Positions 8,532-20,510 are shown, counted from the first letter of the stretch. The stretch: DNA of 64,000 nt from Gamarada debralockiae (GCA_002803225.1 NXFV01000321.1:1-64000); one strand, 5' to 3'. Notes: generated by a model from the letters alone, not told the origin. A program made the numbers and translations.

Positions 8532-11500
8532 ATCGACGAGCTGTATTCAAATAGGGTTATTCCTTGGATTGAATGAAGATGATAGGCGGGGATTGTAGGA
8601 GTGGTGAACAAGATCAGACCTTGAGGGGTTGGAACGCCCTTTATATACTTGGTCCTCAGCGAGACTCCCTGGGCACTGCTGGGAGTACGGATGACTATCA
8701 CCCGTCTCGATATTACTCGACGTGGAGGAAATTATCCTTCTAGCTTCCGTGCTATTTTTCCCTCGCCAGTACGATGTGAACCATACTCCTCAGCATTCCC
8801 CTATCAAGACCCAGACCTGTCAAATTGCCCCGCAGTAATATAGAGAACGCCTCAACTGCAAGAGACTTGCACTTTGACGGTTAGCAATACGAGGATTCGA
8901 GGCAACTTCATAGATCGGATAAAAATGTCCGAGGTGGGTGAGGGGGATGGAACGTGGAAGCTGCATCTCAGGGAGCTGAAAAGGTCCAGGACGTTGAGGA
9001 ACCGTGTTCAGCAAGCCCACTGAGGTACTGACCAGATGAAAACGTGATTCGTGGGGTGCTTGTGACTGAGATTCATATCAGATAGATAGTACATTATATT
9101 GAAAACTTACTATGTATAGAAACAGAGTAAGCTTATAAAAGATGTGGAAGGACGAGCCAACCTCTTTTGAATCCAGAACGTCACAGTGCGTTTCGTGCAT
9201 ACATTGAAATACCTCGTGATATGGAGGGAGACGGCGGGAGGGTATCTTACCCTTCACTTGCACGGAATTGAGCTCTTCGTATTCCCGCCTCTCTTGTATC
9301 TCCATTGTTCTCGTCAAGAGCAATCATGGCACGGCTTTGCCCCTCGGTGATCAAGTGATTAGAGCCAATCCTTAGTCGGCAGGATGACAAAGCCCAGGCA
9401 ACAAACAAAGTGTTTGTGGCTTAAGCCGTGTCCTAGGTCCCCTGTTGCGAAAGATGGTATCGAGGTACTGCTAACCGCACGGGTCAAGCCTGGGGAGATC
9501 TTGCCGATCAAACAGATAACCGAACCTGGTTCAAGAATTCTCCGCAATCCTGGCAATATGTAATAGTTAGAACGTTCTTCCCGTAGACGGAGTTCGAATG
9601 TGCTGCCATAGCTTCTGAATGCAGAATTGATCTTCGTCGTCTTCGGCGGTATCAACTCTAGAGGAAAGCTTGAAGGCAGAGCTTCTCGCACGAAGATGGA
9701 CTGTCCGACCCCTCATTGTCTGTTTAGGCAAGGCCGATGCTGATGGGACGCGAGGATATTGATTGCGTGCAGCAGGAATTGCTCCGAACTGGATAGTGTT
9801 TAGAGATACCATGGAATGTCTGGGATGAATTGAGGATGGAGTTGGAAGGCAAAATTAAAGTTGCCGCGTCTTGTCGTTGTGGGGAAGACAGGGGTGGCTA
9901 GCGCGAAAGTTTTCTCCAGCAATGTTAATCTATCTCCCGGCAATGTATAAGCATTTGCCTAAGCTTCTCAACTACCCGGGAGAAGACGAGATATCCACAG
10001 ATTGGTCACAATGGCGAAGGATGTCAATCTGGATCCTTGTCCAAGGGATGGGGTCTTCAGGCACCATCAGGGGGAGCTGTGAAGAGGGGCTGGCCAATCC
10101 GAGTTGGATGGGTCGATTTAATTCATTTTCTGCCTGTAACCAGTACAGAAGTACAAGTGTGATATTTAAAGATTTGCCGGTTACGCAATACCAGTCCCGG
10201 GAGTTGAAGAATCGCCTACCCATGTAGGACGAAATGCTCCATTTGGGATATTGTGTTGAGCCCTGTGGCCTCCAGATCTCTGTCCGCCTAAAGAACGCAC
10301 GCAAAGATTGCCAAGAAGAGCAATGCGGAAACCTCGAACGCGGGAGGTCACGCAAGTGAATCACCTGGGAGACCTATGTGATGTGATGTGATCAGATCAG
10401 ATGATGAGTGTATAACGACGCTGTGCTATTGTTAGTGTTAATATATATTTCAGATGAAGACGACAGTAAATCCTGTTCTCTTGGCAAGAAGTTACTTTAC
10501 ATTCTATATTAAGGAGCATCAAGCGAAGTCCCGAAAATAGCCAGCGCCGTACGCTGCCGGCACCTGGGGGCTCTGCGAGATATCCGGGAGAATTGCTCAT
10601 CGGGGTCTTTTTCCGGTCCGCCTCTCCGACCCAGACCAAGTAGTCTAGGTTCGTTTCTTGCTTAATGCTCTTAGCCTAGATCTCGGATAAGACAAGCTTT
10701 CAAAATCGCCCAAGGTAACGCACTGTCATATGGAAAGCTTCGCACGCCGGTTAGAGCTGGAAAATTAGCATGATACGAGATGTTGGGGCGTTTGAGCTTG
10801 CGACCTCTTGGCGTGACAATCGCTGCTGCCTAAAATCACATCAAGCTCGTCTGGCTCTCTTCTACAATACGTAGCGCTCTAATTAATCTGGTGGAATTTG
10901 CGAGAATGCTGGTTGCGGGCTTGACTCGGCGTTCCTGGAGACGCGATCTCAATGCAGTTATAGTAGGCGAGCGTGGCAGAGATACTTCTCTAAGTGGAAG
11001 TCTTCCATGCAGTTCCGGTTGAGCGGATCCGGATGTCCATTTGGACAAGCACTCGCACTCTCACAGGAAGGGGCTTCCACTTTCTTCAATCCACCCACGT
11101 GACCGTTCCACTTGTTGCTCTTGACATGCATCTAGACACATTAAGAAACACAGGACTTTATTACCGGGGCCTCTGTGAGTTGTTATTCTTGCTCGTACAT
11201 GTTTGAAATTAAACCGTGAAGGTCATGTTACAAAAATGATCAAGGTGCTTCCATTGGCAACCAGTACGGCCGTCATTGGTCAAAGATCAAGGCAGGCTAT
11301 CCACAGCCCCCCGCAGTTCATTTCTCGAAAAGCCTTGAGTCGCTCTCTTCTTGTTCTAGCCCAAAGTGTATAACCCCATCCAACACCACATGACGCTCAA
11401 GCGACGCATTGCCATCACAAGTCGCGCCATTGGCTCCACCAACACGTCAAAACAACCAAACGAATAACAAGAAAAAAATCGAAACACTCTTTTACACGTT

Positions 11501-12177
11501 ATGTCAACAGGAATAAAGAAGAGATAAATTCCCAAAAAAATAAAAAAAAAAAATAAAAAAATAAAAAAAAAATAAATAAAATTTTATATATATATTTTCT
11601 CTCGCGGTTGCGAGAGAAGCAAAGCCTCGAAGGTTTTACTTTTGATTCGGGTTATCCAGAGTAACAAAGTGCTGTCGTCAGCGACCCTGTCGGAATGTTA
11701 TTCTCACTGTCGCTAATAGCATCTCAGGGAAATCTCGAGTATGTGTTGTACTGGGATGACTCTTATTCGTGAGAGAAAAATCTCTTATTTTGGTATATAT
11801 ATGAAGTGTTTAAGCCGGCGGGGCGCGTCACCTGTGCACGCGACCTCAAGCCGCCTCTGGCCTTTCGTTATCACTTGCTTTGATTGCGATGGAGAAAATG
11901 ACTTGTTTATTTCATTTATTACGTGACGCAGAAGCATTTTATCCTGAACAAAATTTGTTTATTCGTCGTCTTTCCTGAATCGATTCTTACCGCGCACTTG
12001 AAATAAGTGGCCAAGTCAAATTGTTGGTTGAAGTCCGCGAGTATACATCACAGCTGTCATGGAGATCAATTGATTCATCGTTGTACACATGTTCATTACA
12101 CTTTCCTATGAGAAGCTATCAAAAAATATCGAAACCAAATACAGATGAAACATCATCGAGAGGTCTACGGTCATTAC
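8532..12177. other. 3.6-kb stretch with no convincing gene
   Basis: Only short uninformative frames occur. Two overlapping minus-strand frames near 9359-9812 (one starting MVSLNTIQFG) have some coding look but no domain, and could be a decayed or very short gene. The part 11515-11600 is a low-complexity run of A and AT. The rest gives no signal. Confidence 0.5.
11515..11600. repeat. A/T low-complexity run
   Basis: Runs of A broken by single T bases, passing into ATATATATATTTT. It may be a decayed poly(A) tail of a retroposed sequence or simple replication slippage; the sequence does not decide. Confidence 0.7.
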
Positions 12178-12810
12178 TCAGGAGAACTTGCTCTTCAAAA
12201 AGGACTCTCCAGCCTGCTCGATTTTGCCCTCAAGACCGCCACCTGAAAATTGCTGTCCTCGGGAGTCACCCATTCCACCTCCACTGCTCTGGTTGTTGCC
12301 TCCACCCATGCCTCTTGAGCTCTGATCATTCCCTCCGCTCATCATGCCGCCTCCACCATATCCCCCGCCGGATGGTTGTCCCCCTCCCATTCCGCCACTG
12401 TCGCCTGTCTTGCATTAGAGACTGAAGTTTATAGGTAGATGTATAATCGAGCTTACCTCCACCCATGCCCCCTGAGCTTTGGTTTCCTCCTCCATATCCG
12501 CCGCTATAACCTGTGTTGCATTAGAGAATGCTATACAAGTTGCAAAAGGGATAAGTCTTACCACCTCCCATGCCTCCGCTTCCGCTGTAGCCTGGGCGCT
12601 TGTTAGACGGTGTTGTCTAATGAGCAAAGGCAGTGACCCTTACCTCCTTGCATGCCTCCACTGCCGCTGTCACCTGGTACATGTCAGGGTATATCTCATG
12701 TGAAGGGAGTAAGTCTTACCCCCCATGTCTCCAATAGCACTGTCACCGCCATAGCCTCCACCTCCCAGCTGGCCCTGTCCTTGCTGGTCGTCGTTTCCGT
12801 ATCCTGACAT
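12178..12810 (-). CDS. Glycine-rich protein, 143 aa, with duplicated mini-exons
   Basis: Five exons on the minus strand: 12810-12720, 12673-12644, 12591-12562, 12510-12457 and 12404-12178. Every intron is phase 1 and falls inside a Gly codon, so each inner exon can be added or lost without a frameshift. The start is MSGYGNDDQQGQGQ. The two 30-nt exons encode DSGSGGMQGG and YSGSGGMGGG, and the 54-nt exon encodes YSGGYGGGNQSSGGMGGG. The last exon continues with Gly/Ser/Asn repeats and ends in an amphipathic tail, LEGKIEQAGESFLKSKFS. No signal peptide is seen. The family was not recognised. The low-complexity body with a helical tail suggests a disordered protein, with no firm role. Confidence 0.8.
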
Positions 12811-14459
12811 GATTGCGTTGGGTTTTGGGTCTCTACTCCAGTCAGTCAATGCACAATTAATGGATTGTGGTGGAGTGTCTGTCATGAAGCAAATATTGAC
12901 TTACAAATTTGAAAGTGATAAGTAGAAGTTGAATGCTGAGATGATACAGAAAGGTAAGAGACTGGAGGGCTTTCACCAGCTATATAGCAATTGGGCACCT
13001 TCATAACTGGAGATAGGAAGGCGGCTTCCAAGCGAGCACATATGCTCGGAGAGATATCGATAGCCTCGAGCGGGGCCATTGCACGAATCGAAGGGTTCAT
13101 TGCCTTCCCGCATCCTTCTTTCAACGCTTTATTCTCGCTCTCGCCGAGTCTATCTCCCAATCAAGACAGCAATGTTACGCTAAAACATGGAAACAGACGT
13201 TCGAAAGCGCAAAGATCAAGTTTAAAGCAGTAAAGAGAGATTACCCTTCCCAATCGAGAGGAAGCCAAAAAATACGATATATCTCCGCCGTCCACAATCA
13301 AGTTAAGATGCTTGTCGCGCTGACATACTGCGGCTTCTAAGGTCCCGCATCCCCTGCACAGTGTATGGCTGCATTAGAAACCCTGCCAATTATGATGTCA
13401 GCTTAGGTTGCCCCTCTTCCAAAAAGCTCCTCGATGAATGTGGTTCTGGAGCCGATGTGCTATACATCGTACTTCGTCCGAGATCGACATTCCGAATTGA
13501 TCGTTTTGGAGGGGAGAGTTCTGAAAATATCGTGGCGAATTTGAAAATTATCAGATTGGGGAGTGCCAAGAGGTGGGAAAGCCGGTATCTTGGATGCAGA
13601 AAGCTTGGCTCTTTAGTGTGAGCATGTGCAGACGACCCTTCGTTTGCAACGAGGCGGAAAGGGAAGGCGTTTATGTGCTGATTTGATTTGGTATCGAAAC
13701 TTTGGCAGTTCCGAGCTATTGACTGCGAAGCAAGCTGTGACGAGTGTGGCACGTGAATGCTATTCATGTATGTGATTTCGTAGCAATTTCAACTTCCTTG
13801 TCGTCGTCACTCAAATGCACCTTCATCGTTGTATCTCTGAGCAAGTCAGCTCACTAGGGCTTTGAGTTTTATTGTTACACTGGCGAGGTATCTTTGGACT
13901 TTCAATCAAGACGGTCTTCTCATTCGTTCATTCGTTTTGAACTGGGCAAAGCACATCTCTCGGATTCTCTTCTTCCAATTTTGGATGATCCGGCCACTCT
14001 ACTCATTATCTTTGATCTGAATGCCTCCCATGCTTCACAACCCGAAATCTAGCTTTGAGGCCCACCTGTACCCTAAAGGCTCAAATTCCGTGGATCGTAG
14101 GTTGGTTCCCGATGTGGCTTGAACGAACGCCTTCCCATTCAATTAGTCGCTCAAATGATGATAAAGTGTTGAACAGAATCAGAATGGAGTTTGCTTTTCG
14201 TAGACAAAAACCTAGCGAAGTTTTATATCCGTGGCGGTAGAGTTACACAAAGTACTAATGCACGTAAAATCGTAAAATCTGGCAAATCGGAACTTGATCT
14301 CGTTTGGTGCCTCGTGAAAGACGTGGGTTGGCAGTAAGGGAGTACGAATAAGGTCAACTTCACAGCTCTTCCTTTCCTAGTTTCTGTTTTGGTTTCCGTC
14401 GCATTCCATTTCTCTCAAGTTGCGCATCACCTCCAACATACTATCCAAATCTTTTCAAA
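12811..14459. other. Intergenic, no convincing gene
   Basis: A 125-codon minus-strand frame at 13390-13767 has no recognisable domain and is judged accidental. The rest presumably holds the divergent promoters of the glycine-rich gene and the hydrolase gene. Confidence 0.45.
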
Positions 14460-15245
14460 ATGCCCAAAACCTTCACGGTCAAAACCCAAGATGGGATCGA
14501 ATGGTACTGCCAGCAACAAGGCACTGGCCCCAACCTTATCTTAGTACCATCAGGCGAAGGAGATTGCTTCTCATTCTCCAAAATTGCCAGCATCCTCTCC
14601 AACTCCTTCGCAGTCACAACCTTCGACATGCCCGGCTTCTCCCGCTCAATCGCACCAGCTTCCGCTTTCGAAAATCTCACCACGCCCCGTCTCTTATCCA
14701 AGCAAATCGTCGGCATCATGGACGAGCTATCCATCGACTCAGCGCACGTCTACGGCTGCAGTTTAGGTGGCGCAGCCGCTCTTGGCTTGGTAGCCGATCA
14801 TCCAACTCGTGTCCTCAGCGCCATTATCAATGAAGTCCCCATGGGAAACTTCGAGCAAGTCGAAGCCTTGTGTCAACTGGACGACTCTGTCATCGTTGAG
14901 ACCTGCAGAGAGATTTTCAGTACAGTGATGTATGAAGACAAAGAAGCTTGGGAGGCTTTGGGGCCAGAGTACCATGCTCGACTTGACAAGAACTATGTCA
15001 CTTGGGTACGAAAGTATGTAAAAATCGAGAAGAGTTCGTTTACAGAGAAGGAATTGAGACAAAGACCTGTCACGTGGACGGTTGGAGCTCTGAATCCGAT
15101 GGGCTTCTTTTTTGAGAATGTGCCGACTGCGGTGAGGGCTGGTGTTCCGATTAGTTTGTTGCCGTGTAAACACTTTCCGCAGGTCACTATACCTGAGAAG
15201 TTGGCGGAACATATTAGGGAAAGTGCGATGAGGATGAGTGCGTGA
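14460..15245 (+). CDS. Alpha/beta-hydrolase, 261 aa
   Basis: Single exon; the ATG follows AAAA, a good fungal start context. The fold is clear: an N-terminal strand pair (FTVKTQDGIEWYCQQQGTGP), the oxyanion-side segment LILVPSGEGD, then TTFDMPGFSRS. The nucleophile elbow GCSLGG puts the catalytic Ser at about residue 101, and a late His at about residue 237 sits in CKHFPQ. The cap region (residues 125-200) is small and helical. No signal peptide is present, so it is probably cytosolic. The length fits small alpha/beta-hydrolases (about 260-290 aa) such as esterases or hydrolases of small metabolites. The substrate cannot be told from the sequence. Confidence 0.85.
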   Translation: MPKTFTVKTQDGIEWYCQQQGTGPNLILVPSGEGDCFSFSKIASILSNSFAVTTFDMPGFSRSIAPASAFENLTTPRLLSKQIVGIMDELSIDSAHVYGCSLGGAAALGLVADHPTRVLSAIINEVPMGNFEQVEALCQLDDSVIVETCREIFSTVMYEDKEAWEALGPEYHARLDKNYVTWVRKYVKIEKSSFTEKELRQRPVTWTVGALNPMGFFFENVPTAVRAGVPISLLPCKHFPQVTIPEKLAEHIRESAMRMSA

Positions 15246-15950
15246 GTCGGTAGCGTCGAATTCAGAACCACCGCCAGATGACTCTTAGTAACCTCGATGC
15301 TGAGAGAGATTGCGAACAGCACCATCAAATATCTGAAGAATAAACCCATTTTCAACAAGTTTCTGCAAGACGAATGGGAATGTTTGGTGCAATATCTCGC
15401 TCGAACCAAGATTTTTCCCGCACTTGAATCGAATTGGACCTGAACATTTCTAGATCAAGCTGCTGACACCAGTGACTCAAAAGGAATAAGGGATTCGGTT
15501 CCCAACGCCTAGCAGTGACTCAATTATTCCTCTTCCATGGAGCAATAAGGAAAATTTTTGTTTCGTCTTGGGAAATGCGCAGCAACACCATCCATGTGTG
15601 GTGACTCATCCCCCTTTTCTATTGTTATCGTCTGACGAACTACCTTCCGAAATGGGCAGTTCCTTAAACAAGCATGATAGCGAATTAAGCCGAGATTACA
15701 GTAGCGAGATGCTCATTGAATAATTTTAGTGAATAGGCTTTCCTGACTGTTCCAGCCCGAAACGCGGTTGCTGTTGTATAATAAGCCACCGCTTCACACC
15801 TTTTCTCATACCTTCCCTCTTCATCACCGAACACCCACATTTACCCAACCTTATCGCACTAAGCAAACTCGCAATACCAAACTCAAGCAATACAGCTCAG
15901 CAACACTACATCGATTGATCACACTCGATACCACAAGTCCATCTTTCACG
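15246..15950. other. Intergenic, promoter region of the J-domain gene
   Basis: No gene is seen. From 15768 an open frame runs in phase into the J-domain gene, but it is Thr/His/Pro-rich and starts on a non-AUG codon, so it is read as leader sequence. Confidence 0.45.
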
Positions 15951-17117
15951 ATGGCGGCATCAACCCAACCCTTCACGGACTATTACAAACTCCTTGGAGT
16001 TCCCAGAAATTGCGGCATAGGACAAATCAAAGCAGCATACAAAGTTCTGGCCCTCGGCCGCCACCCTGATAAAAATCCAGAAGACGAAAATGCAACCAAG
16101 GTTTTCCAAATGCTCGTCGATGCCTACAATACCCTGAAAGAACCACTCAATCGTTACGAGTATAATTTCGAGTATGACAGAAGAAGACGACGCTTCCGAT
16201 CAACTGTGAAAGACGTTGAGCTTGGCTCTGAAGATGAATGGAACGGCACCGAACTTGAGGACGTTGACAAACGAGGCCGTGTCAAAATGAGTCGTGAGAG
16301 TAAGCAGGAGAAATATAAGCAAGAGTGGAAACAGGATGAAAAGAAACACTCGGCTATCTTGAGAAATCATGAGCACCAGCAAAAGACAAAAGCCAAAAGA
16401 GAGCGCCGGCAGGGTACGACACCTGTTGTGGACGGTACTTCCCAAGGCAGCGCCAAATGGTTTCTAAAGGACTCTTCAGTCTCCTTTGAGGATTTCAAAC
16501 ACACGAACGAAAAGAGCACTTCCAAGAGTAACGCCAAAGGGTACCTGGACGTCGTCTTTGAAGATTCCGAAGAAAGCTCGAGCGATGAGGACCAAATTAT
16601 CTGGATGGAGCCGACCAGAAAGTGCAAACTTCCACCACCGCAACACAACGCCCCTCTGATCGACGAGTTCAATGCTGAACAAGACCTCCTCAACAACCGT
16701 ACACCAAAAGCTGAGCGCCAGCAGCAGGCTGAAGCTTCCGTCGTGGAGAATGCGTTGACCCAAATCAAGCCTGACCTCGCCCGATTGAAAGAGGTGCGCA
16801 TCAAGCGAGGCGCCTCGATTCTTCCCACTCAATGCACGCAGTCACAAGCTCTGGTCAGCAAACGAAAACCCGGTTCTCATGCGACTACGGACATAGAGTT
16901 AGGCGTGTATTGCGAGAAGAAGATACAGAAAGTCAACCACAGACCTGTGCTCAATGACGACCTTGGACTGATTCTCAACTATGAACCATTCGCACCAATA
17001 CCCCAGCTTCACATCAAGCTGATGCCGGCGGATGGTGTTCGTCTCCGAAGACATAACGATCCGAATATTGCGCCGATGGATCCGTTCGCTGACCTTCACA
17101 AAATGGTCTCTTGTTAG
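15951..17117 (+). CDS. J-domain (DnaJ-like) protein, 388 aa
   Basis: The start is taken at MAASTQPFTDYYK because the J domain follows at once: DYYKLLGVP, KAAYKVLALGRHPDKNPED with the HPD signature near residue 38, and VDAYNTLKEPLNRYEYN. The HPD loop stimulates the ATPase of an Hsp70 partner. After the J domain the protein is highly charged (many Lys/Arg/Glu, SKQEKYKQEWKQDEKKHSA) and probably disordered or coiled, with no Gly/Phe region and no cysteine repeats, so it is a class III J-protein. No targeting sequence is seen. Cytosol or nucleus is likely; the client is unknown. Confidence 0.85.
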   Translation: MAASTQPFTDYYKLLGVPRNCGIGQIKAAYKVLALGRHPDKNPEDENATKVFQMLVDAYNTLKEPLNRYEYNFEYDRRRRRFRSTVKDVELGSEDEWNGTELEDVDKRGRVKMSRESKQEKYKQEWKQDEKKHSAILRNHEHQQKTKAKRERRQGTTPVVDGTSQGSAKWFLKDSSVSFEDFKHTNEKSTSKSNAKGYLDVVFEDSEESSSDEDQIIWMEPTRKCKLPPPQHNAPLIDEFNAEQDLLNNRTPKAERQQQAEASVVENALTQIKPDLARLKEVRIKRGASILPTQCTQSQALVSKRKPGSHATTDIELGVYCEKKIQKVNHRPVLNDDLGLILNYEPFAPIPQLHIKLMPADGVRLRRHNDPNIAPMDPFADLHKMVSC

Positions 17118-17952
17118 GATGTTTAGTTGAGGATTTTGTTTCGTTTTTCGGCGGGGAGAGAAGGCGTACTTACTACCAGAGACTTGGAGAGTACCTGACT
17201 GCGATACTCCACATTCCCCCTGGAGGATGCTCTGCACGATACTAGTTGATGGAGTGAAGATAAATGAAAGGAACAAAAAGAATTTCTTATTAATTGAATG
17301 CCCGAGTCTGAGCGGACAACACTGTGACATGTCGAATCCTTCGTCGTGAGCATCTTTCCGTTTGACATCTGTATGAGAAAGTATATCAATCCTCGGATGT
17401 ATGTGCCTTAACTCAAGAGTAAAGATTAGAAGCCTTCGAAGGATTCCTGTCTGTCGTCTTGAGAAGAATGCAGAAGCCTGTCCGACACCATCAACTGGCG
17501 ACAGGTCCACCACAGCCTTGGACGATTTTTCTGCACAGAACAGTGTAACGAAGAAGGTTCGCAGAGCTGAATGGATATCAGAGCGAGGCTTCAGGAAGTG
17601 CATACCAAGTCATGGCTTTAGACTACTGCCGGAAGTTGGTTAGGATGATTTTGAGCAACTGAACTTCTCATGGGAGCATCAATGACACTTGCAAACGAGG
17701 CAAGACACTAGGATAGGTGTCCTCCGTAGACGAAGCCCAATATGATCGATGAAATAGTGTTTGTGGATGGGTTAGAGTATCTTTTTGTTGGAGACTCTCC
17801 CTCCCGAGATTAAAAAAGAGATGGGGGAAAAAAAAAGAAAGGAAGAAGGGAAGAAAAAAGGCTGCTGGTCCGTCGCTGGTCGGACGACGTGCAAAGCTTG
17901 GTGGATAAAAGCAAGACACACGTGGCCGATTGGCCCCCACCCCCCACCAGCT
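17118..17952. other. Intergenic, no gene seen
   Basis: Short frames only, including a purine-rich stretch at 17805-17860 (A/G runs). It ends at the inverted-repeat element. Confidence 0.45.
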
Positions 17953-18385
17953 GGTGCAGGAATTCTCCGCGCACCCCCCAAAATTAACTGAAAACACACT
18001 AAAAATCACGTACTTTACACAATTATAATAATTTGTTCTGTAAACCAATATTCTTAATTTTAAAGATACAATTAAAGATATATTATAAGGTTAAATATAT
18101 TGATTTAAAATTGTGGAAAAGCTCTAGTATTAAATTCTATTTTGTAATATACTATTTTAGTAAGAGGATTTGTTAGCAAAATCGATATTTCTAATATATT
18201 TCCTAAGACTTTGAGATTTAAAAATATATTCTTAGACAAGTCTGCTCTCTAGATATACATAAGTTTATATATAAGTTATTAGGTAGCTTTATAGTACAAA
18301 TTTGTAAAGTTATAAAGTCGCAAAAAGATCGATTTTTGGTGTGCTTTCGGTTAATTTTGGGGGGTGCGCGGAGAATTCCTGCACC
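17953..18385. mobile_element. 433-bp inverted-repeat element (MITE-like), AT-rich core
   Basis: The two ends are inverted copies. The outer 36 bases (beginning GGTGCAGGAATTCTCCGCGC) are identical, and similarity continues to about 55 bp with three differences, all transitions. The core is strongly AT-rich and carries no reading frame. This is the structure of a non-autonomous DNA transposon (MITE) or an element whose inside was mutated by RIP. No clear target duplication was found, so the superfamily is unknown. It lies between the J-protein and Mpv17-type genes. Confidence 0.8.
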
Positions 18386-18676
18386 CACTAGTGCCCCTGA
18401 AAATATCTTTTCTCATCTTTGGGACGTAATCGAAAAGTAAGAGGTTCACTCTTCCCGATTTAAGGGTGGAGGTTGACATTTTGTCACAAAATTAATAGAC
18501 AAGGAGCCTGACTATGAAAACATTTTCGGAGATATATCACGTGGATTATGTGTTTCCCGGCCACATTAATGACGCCTTACCCGTCCCCAGCCGATCGGAA
18601 TCCGATCTCCAAATAGATTTCCCGCCAGCGAAAACTTGTCAACACCATGACTCAACAACAATAACACTCTTTCCAG
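18386..18676. promoter_or_regulatory. Short promoter region of the Mpv17-family gene
   Basis: These 291 bases between the inverted-repeat element and the ATG must carry the promoter and leader. No TATA box or known site stands out. Confidence 0.3.
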
Positions 18677-19530
18677 ATGTCAGTGTTAGCGATCAAGGCG
18701 GCTGGTCGGACCGCCTTACGTAGATCGCATTTCTCTTCTCGACAGACCAACCTCACGAAAGCCAACCACACAAAGAGTCACCCGAGTACGAAACCCGACG
18801 AGAACCCGGCCAACGGCACGTCCGTTCCAGTTGCAAACACCATTGCAAATCTGCCAATATGGCATCGATTAGGCCCTCTTTCAAGAGGTTTCCAGGCGTA
18901 CGGGAGAAGCCAAAGAAAATATCCTCTCAAGACTCAGTTCTTCAGCGCGCTGGTGATCTTCTCTCTCGGGGACTTGTCAGCGCAGAGTATCAACGGAGAT
19001 GAGTACAATCCGGCGCGAACTCTGCGAGCATTGATAATTGGCGCCGGAGCCGCTATTCCAAGTTACAAATGGTTGGTCGTCCTGTTTGAGGCAGATAAGC
19101 CCAAGCTGACTGGCGCAGGTTCATGTTCTTAGGAAACCACTTCAACTACTCCTCGAAAGTCCTCTCCCTCGCAACGAAAGTCACGATCAACCAGGCAGTG
19201 TTCACACCAATCAACAACTCCTACTTCTTCGGCATGCAAGCTTTTCTTTCAGGGGACTCGATGGATCAAGTCTGGGAGCGAATAAAACGAACAGTGCCCA
19301 CGTCCATGATCAACAGTCTCAAATTATGGCCTGCGGTTACGGCGTTTAGTTTTACATTTATCGATGCGCAATATAGAAGTATATTTGCTGGTATTATCGC
19401 CATTGGGTGGCAGACATATCTGAGCTACTTGAATAGAAAGGCGGAAGTTGAGGAAGCCATGCAGAATGCGTCTGAGAGTGGGGGGCGGCGAGAGATTAGA
19501 TCAGAGAGAGCACAAAAGTTGGAAGCATAA
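18677..19530 (+). CDS. Mpv17/PMP22-family membrane protein, 268 aa
   Basis: Two exons, 18677-19071 and 19119-19530; the 47-nt intron has donor GTTGGT and restores the motif KWFMFLGNHF. The N-terminus MSVLAIKAAGRTALRRSHFS is basic, free of acidic residues and likely a mitochondrial presequence. The family shows in LSRGFQAYGRSQRKYPLKTQ, GDLSAQSI, the hydrophobic stretches, and the closing signature LKLWPAVTAFSFTFIDAQYR with IAIGWQTYLSYLN. Family members (Mpv17, yeast Sym1, PXMP2) are small four-helix proteins of the mitochondrial inner or peroxisomal membrane, thought to form channels. Mitochondrial location is inferred from the presequence. Confidence 0.88.
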
Positions 19531-20372
19531 ATGGGAATTGGTTTTGCATTGGGATGGGCTTGGGATACCGGCATAGAGGGCATACGGCGTTTAGAGGTAG
19601 ATTTGGGAGGTAAATGGCTTCACGGTCCCATTGAACGTTGCATAGACGGTACAGGATAAACGAAGAACCTACATGAGGGCCATAACACTGGCCAGTCATA
19701 CGAAAGACAGACCTATACTATAGAGACAATGCAAGTGCCACAGTCTTCCCCCCTCAATCCAGCTTCTTTGTGCAAGTTCACCTTCCTGACAATAAAAAGA
19801 GCGTCTTCTGCCTCGTGGGTCAGACTCGCCACAAAGAGCACAGTTAGCTCTTCGATACGTCCAACGTCTTTGCCGCAGACAAAATGTTTGTGAACACAGC
19901 CACTTTAAGTTCTAGAGTCTCACTCGTTTCTTTGTTGACTCTATCATATGGCGATATCGTCGGCTGTTCCCTCTGCACCTGCCGCTGATGCTTCATCTCA
20001 ATGTCATTCCTTCAACAGGTGCGCATAGATCTGATCTCAGGCATCTTCCTACATTATACCCTCGAAACTTCCCTCCCAAGTCCTTCAAAGTCAAAGGCTC
20101 GACTAGTTTGAATAATTCATTCGTTATTCTCCGGACCTATAAAACCCACTCCCAAGCTCTTCCACTCTTTCCCCCCACGCTCGTCCTGCCCTCAACCCTC
20201 CTGCCGTCCACCAATCTAACACCATCCCTCCATTTGTCACAGCATCTGCAACAACTCCCTTGGCCTCAGCTCTCCGGAGACATGAGAAGAAGCAATTCTC
20301 TAGCGAGTACAATCCAGTGGCCTGTTTCACCTCTTAAACATAGCGTCGAGGTGGTTATGAATGTCGTCGGCC

Positions 20373-20510
20373 TTGGCGATAGTCGCGCGACAGTGACCGT
20401 CGTGCGCTGGCCTAAAGTTCACTTGTTTTTACACCTTCCCACTTTTGAAATCTCGTACTATGGACCTACCTGATCTTAGTCGGACGTCGGAAGTCGGCTG
20501 CTATGTGGGC
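20373..20510 (+). repeat. Diverged direct repeat, copy A
   Basis: Shares with copy B (21326-21462) an ordered series of blocks at nearly equal spacing: a CTTrGCGAyAGTC start, GCGACAG, a GGCC/TAAAG block, CACCTTCC, CGGACGTCGG and CATGCTCTGC. The two are clearly related but diverged. Confidence 0.5.

Noticed and set aside
9567..9812. 81-codon minus-strand frame starting MVSLNTIQFG
   Set aside because: The opening resembles some fungal oxidoreductases, but no nucleotide-binding motif follows and the frame is short; kept only as a trace in the gap entry.
13390..13767. 125-codon minus-strand frame
   Set aside because: No domain, biased composition, and no splice partners; likely accidental.
19988..20473. 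161-codon plus-strand frame
   Set aside because: A competing frame over the same bases reads equally well (TLSPHARPALNPPAV), neither has a domain, and the end overlaps a diverged repeat.
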